Part shown: one piece after another, positions 5,026 through 7,632 of the stretch
Layout of the letters: each line of letters starts with the position of its first letter
How positions within the stretch are numbered: position 1 is the first letter of the stretch
Assembly (NCBI GenBank): GCA_964008075.1
Contig: CAXGAP010000042.1
Span: forward strand, 1 to 7,632
Length of the DNA stretch: 7,632 nucleotides
Direction of reading: 5' to 3'
From: UBA724 sp964008075
GTDB lineage: Bacteria; Bacteroidota; Bacteroidia; Flavobacteriales; Flavobacteriaceae
Translations under genes and position numbers: made by a program
Notes under the pieces: generated by a model
What the model was told of the DNA's origin: nothing
Databases searched by the model: none
What the model saw: only the letters and a program-made list of their open reading frames with translations

Positions 5026-6041
5026 TGGAAACACAAGATATAGACGATTCTCTGTATGAGCATTATTCCTTTGCTGCTGATAGTGGTCAACTAGCCCTGC
5101 GTGTAGATAAATTCCTGATGAATCGCATTGAGAATGCAACGCGAAACAAAATCCAACAGGCAGCAAAGGCTGGAAGTGTACGTGTCAATGATGTGGTTGT
5201 GAAGTCAAATTACAAGGTCAAAGGTGGAGATGAGGTCAAGGTATTGTTTACTCATCCCCCATATGAAAACCTGCTTGTTGGTGAGGACATTCCACTTGAA
5301 ATTGTTTATGAAGACGATGCATTGGTAGTGGTCAATAAAGCTGCTGGGATGGTTGTTCACCCTGGTCATGGGAACTACAATGGAACCTTGCTCAATGCTC
5401 TTTTATACCATTTTGAATCATTGCCATTAAACGCCAATGATAGGCCTGGATTGGTTCATCGAATTGATAAAGATACCAGTGGTTTACTCGTCGTGGCAAA
5501 GACAGAAAAGGCAATGACTCATCTGGCAAAACAGTTTTTTGACAAAACTTCGCAACGCAGTTATTACGCACTTGTTTGGGGAGATGTCAAGGATGACACT
5601 GGTACGATAGAAGGATATATTGGTAGAGATCCCAAAAATCGCCTACTTATGACAGTATTTCCAGATGGAGATCAAGGAAAAGAGGCCATTACACACTATG
5701 AAGTGGTGGAGCGATTTGGATACACAACACTTGTGAGATGCCGACTTGAGACAGGACGCACACACCAGATAAGAGCGCATATGAAACACATTGGGCATAC
5801 GCTGTTTGGTGATGCTCGGTATGGGGGCGATAACATCCTAAAAGGCACTACTTTTACGAAGTACAAACAGTTTGTGGACAATTGCTTCAAACTGCTCCCT
5901 CGTCAGGCACTACACGCCCAAACGCTGGGCTTTGTTCATCCTATTTCTGGCAAACCGATGTCATTTGAAGCCCCTTTACCCAATGATATGCTTACTGTAT
6001 TAGACAAGTGGCGACACTATGCAAAGCATCGGTTGGATTGA
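5025..6041 (+). CDS. rluD: 23S rRNA pseudouridine synthase, RluA/RluD family
   Basis: The enzyme isomerises uridines in large-subunit rRNA to pseudouridine. It has 338 residues. An N-terminal S4 RNA-binding domain spans about 24-75 (LRVDKFLMNRI, then GSVRVNDVVVKSNYKVKGGD). The catalytic domain follows, with VVNKAAGMVVHPG (102-114), the signature GLVHRIDKDTSGLLVVAKT (142-160, catalytic D148), LETGRTHQIRAHM (241-253) and ALHAQTLGFVHPISGKPM (295-312). S4 plus this catalytic type is typical of RluD/RluC-like members; the exact uridines modified are not readable, so the symbol is by similarity. The start ATG shares its A with the upstream TGA stop, so translation is probably coupled to the PASTA gene and both come from one message. 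Confidence 0.92.
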   Translation: METQDIDDSLYEHYSFAADSGQLALRVDKFLMNRIENATRNKIQQAAKAGSVRVNDVVVKSNYKVKGGDEVKVLFTHPPYENLLVGEDIPLEIVYEDDALVVVNKAAGMVVHPGHGNYNGTLLNALLYHFESLPLNANDRPGLVHRIDKDTSGLLVVAKTEKAMTHLAKQFFDKTSQRSYYALVWGDVKDDTGTIEGYIGRDPKNRLLMTVFPDGDQGKEAITHYEVVERFGYTTLVRCRLETGRTHQIRAHMKHIGHTLFGDARYGGDNILKGTTFTKYKQFVDNCFKLLPRQALHAQTLGFVHPISGKPMSFEAPLPNDMLTVLDKWRHYAKHRLD

Positions 6042-6080
6042 AGATACTTTTTAGCAATCAACACTTTGACTATCTGTAAC

Positions 6081-6111
6081 TTGCCTATCCCAAAAACCCT
6101 TTATATTTTTG
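6081..6111 (+). promoter_or_regulatory. yaaA promoter (TTG-N20-TATTTTTG)
   Basis: TTG (6081-6083) lies 20 bases before an exact -7 box TATTTTTG (6104-6111), and the yaaA ATG follows after 16 bases. It is the best two-part promoter match in the window. The 86-base rluD-yaaA gap holds nothing else I can support; no terminator for rluD is evident. Confidence 0.68.
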
Positions 6112-6127
6112 ACAAAAAGCTGTTGAT

Positions 6128-6889
6128 ATGAAACTATTAGTATCCCCCGCCAAGTCTTTAAATTATGAAAGTCCATTGCCACATGCGCATTGCAGTCAGC
6201 CAGTCTTTGTCAACGAAGCAGCTGCTTTGAATTTGGCATTGCGGAAAAAATCACCAGCTGAGCTCAAGTCACTCATGGGAATTTCAGATAAACTTGCCGA
6301 GCTAAACTGGACACGTAATCAGAGTTTTACGACTCCTTTTACATCTGACAATGCTCGTCCAGCTGTGTACGCTTTTGATGGTGATGTTTACTCTGGGCTT
6401 GATTCATATACCATTGACGAAGAAAAATGGGATACCCTCAATAGCAGTTTGCGTATTCTTTCAGGTCTTTATGGAATGCTCAAACCTTTTGATTTGATGC
6501 AACCCTATCGCTTGGAAATGGGTATTTCTTTTGGCGTGAATGGCAGTAAAAATCTCTATGGGTTTTGGCAAGAAAAAATCACTGCCCAACTCAATAGCGA
6601 ACTCCAATCTGATGAGTTGGTCGTAAACCTTGCCAGCAAGGAGTATGCCTCTGCTGTTTCGTTAGCTGACTTAGATGCAACAGTAATTGAGCCCATATTC
6701 AAAGACTACAAAAACGGCAACCTCAAAATCATTTCATTTTATGCCAAAAAGGCCAGGGGTTTGATGGCGCGTTATCTCATTGACAACAATTCAAAAACTT
6801 CGGAAGACATTTTGGGCTTTGATATCGATGGTTATCGTTACAGTGAGGAACATACAGTCGATCCTACAAAACCTGTGTTTGTGAGGTAG
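6128..6889 (+). CDS. yaaA: Peroxide stress protein YaaA (DUF328/UPF0246 family)
   Basis: The 253-residue protein aligns end to end with the YaaA family. Landmarks are the invariant start MKLLVSPAKSLNYE (1-14), PAVYAFDGDVYSGLD (78-92), LRILSGLYGMLKPFDLMQPY (108-127), NLASKEYASAV (167-177), the FKDYKNGNLKIISFYAKKARGLMARY region (191-216) and the closing EEHTVDPTKPVFVR. In E. coli YaaA is induced by OxyR and limits intracellular iron, and so oxidative damage, under hydrogen peroxide; DNA binding has been reported. I see no OxyR-type site here, only a constitutive-looking promoter. It appears to be a single-gene unit: own promoter upstream, strong terminator immediately after its TAG. It converges on trpA with a 5-base gap. 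Confidence 0.94.
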   Translation: MKLLVSPAKSLNYESPLPHAHCSQPVFVNEAAALNLALRKKSPAELKSLMGISDKLAELNWTRNQSFTTPFTSDNARPAVYAFDGDVYSGLDSYTIDEEKWDTLNSSLRILSGLYGMLKPFDLMQPYRLEMGISFGVNGSKNLYGFWQEKITAQLNSELQSDELVVNLASKEYASAVSLADLDATVIEPIFKDYKNGNLKIISFYAKKARGLMARYLIDNNSKTSEDILGFDIDGYRYSEEHTVDPTKPVFVR

Positions 6890-6893
6890 GTCT

Positions 6894-6921
6894 TTTATCG
6901 GATCTGTCCGATAAATTTTTT
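6894..6921 (+). terminator. Intrinsic terminator of yaaA, encoded inside the trpA 3' end
   Basis: TTTATCGGA (6894-6902) and TCCGATAAA (6907-6915) form a perfect 9-base-pair stem with a four-base loop (TCTG), followed directly by six T (6916-6921). It starts 5 bases after the yaaA stop. On the other strand the same bases encode the last residues of TrpA (FIGQIR and stop) and the hairpin lacks a T-run, so it should act in one direction only. Confidence 0.8.
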
Positions 6922-7632
6922 CACGCTATTGCTTCCATTCTTTTCCAAATGCTTGATGAAAGCAGAGCCAATGATTGCGCCTTGACTATGGGCAACAGCA
7001 GCATCATAGGTTTCACGATTACTGATACCAAAACCTACCAAGAGTTTGGACTTTAGATTCATAGCGCCAATACGTTTAAAATATTGTTCTTGTTCATTGC
7101 CGAAACTACCTCGTGCACCAGTGGTAGCAGCACTACTTACCATATAGATAAAACCTTCAGAGACCTTATCGATATAGTCAATTCGATCATCAGGTGTTTG
7201 AGGAGTGATCAAAAACATATTGAGAAGACCGTATTGCTGAAATAGTTTTTGGTATTTTTCATGATACACATCAACAGGAAGATCTGGAATGATGAGCCCA
7301 TCGATGCCAACTTCCTGGCAGCGTTTGCAAAAACGTTCGACACCAAACTGCATCATAGGATTGAAGTATCCCATGACAATCAAAGGGACATCAATGGTTT
7401 TCCGAATCCCTTGGAGTTGGTCAAATAGTTTATCAGTCGTCATTCCATTGTGAAGTGCTTTGGTTGAACTCTCCTGTATTGTAGGTCCATCTGCAAGGGG
7501 ATCGGAGAATGGAAGGCCCAATTCAATCATATCGACACCTGCTTCTTGAAGTTGTTCCAAAATGGAAACAGTATCATCTATTGCAGGGAAACCAGCAGTG
7601 AAATAAATGGACAATAGCTTTTTGTTTTGCGC
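6895..7632 (-). CDS. trpA: Tryptophan synthase alpha chain (partial, 5' end outside window)
   Basis: TrpA splits indole-3-glycerol phosphate into indole and glyceraldehyde 3-phosphate and passes indole to TrpB. The 245 residues in view cover nearly the whole protein (family about 255-270). They read in from the right edge as AQNKKLLSIYFTAGFP, so the true start is beyond 7632; the TTG at 7614 is an internal leucine, not a start. Motifs are DMIELGLPFSDPLADGPTIQ (catalytic glutamate and aspartate), VMGYFNPMMQFG, GLIIPDLPVD, FLITPQTPDDRI, YMVSSAATTGARG (phosphate loop) and VGFGISNRET. No defect is visible. trpB and other trp genes would be expected upstream, to the right of the window. Its final codons double as the yaaA terminator on the other strand. 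Confidence 0.96.
   Translation of the reverse strand, partial: AQNKKLLSIYFTAGFPAIDDTVSILEQLQEAGVDMIELGLPFSDPLADGPTIQESSTKALHNGMTTDKLFDQLQGIRKTIDVPLIVMGYFNPMMQFGVERFCKRCQEVGIDGLIIPDLPVDVYHEKYQKLFQQYGLLNMFLITPQTPDDRIDYIDKVSEGFIYMVSSAATTGARGSFGNEQEQYFKRIGAMNLKSKLLVGFGISNRETYDAAVAHSQGAIIGSAFIKHLEKNGSNSVKKFIGQIR

Noticed and set aside
6034..6060. Possible terminator after rluD (GATTG ... CAATC around CTTTTTAG)
   Set aside because: Only five base pairs with a long loop, and the T-run sits in the loop rather than after the stem.
7612..7614. TTG as the trpA start codon
   Set aside because: The open frame continues to the window edge with family-like residues (AQNKKLLSIYFTAG). The TTG encodes an internal leucine.
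1..7632. A novel defence, mobile or biosynthetic system
   Set aside because: Every sizeable frame on either strand is either a recognisable core gene or antisense to one. There are no repeats, transposase-like genes, or shifts in base composition.

Overview
This is a stretch of core bacterial chromosome, most likely from a member of the Bacteroidota. Three things point there: the protein family variants, the gene order (ftsH, rsfS, birA, SRPBCC, pyrE, Nudix, coaD, ddl, PASTA, rluD), and start regions that lack Shine-Dalgarno sequences but carry the Bacteroidota sigma-factor -7 box TAnnTTTG. The DNA is AT-rich and tightly packed. No gap exceeds 90 bases. I see no tRNA, rRNA, insertion sequence, prophage, CRISPR array or other sign of horizontal transfer.

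Layout. Positions 1-571 (minus strand) hold rsfS followed by the 5' end of ftsH, which runs off the left edge. A 67-base divergent promoter region separates them from birA (plus). birA converges on, and overlaps, an operon read from the other strand: pyrE followed by a small SRPBCC-family protein. pyrE diverges from a Nudix hydrolase gene, and the two start codons share bases in the tetramer CATG. The Nudix gene ends on overlapping stop codons with coaD, which lies downstream of ddl on the minus strand. ddl diverges from a plus-strand pair: a membrane-anchored PASTA protein, then rluD coupled through TGATG. yaaA follows with its own promoter. It converges on trpA, whose 5' end runs off the right edge.

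The genes serve unlinked housekeeping tasks: ribosome silencing (RsfS), membrane proteolysis (FtsH), biotinylation (BirA), UMP synthesis (PyrE), coenzyme A synthesis (CoaD), peptidoglycan precursor synthesis (Ddl, perhaps with the PASTA protein), rRNA pseudouridylation (RluD), peroxide protection (YaaA) and tryptophan synthesis (TrpA).

I found no new multi-gene system. The most notable signal is regulatory. In four genes (birA, pyrE, coaD, ddl) the TAnnTTTG box lies exactly four bases before the ATG, which predicts leaderless or nearly leaderless mRNAs. In three others (rsfS, the PASTA gene, yaaA) it lies 14-16 bases before. The 3' ends are just as compact: a convincing intrinsic terminator for yaaA sits inside the last codons of trpA, and a weaker one for birA sits inside the SRPBCC gene.
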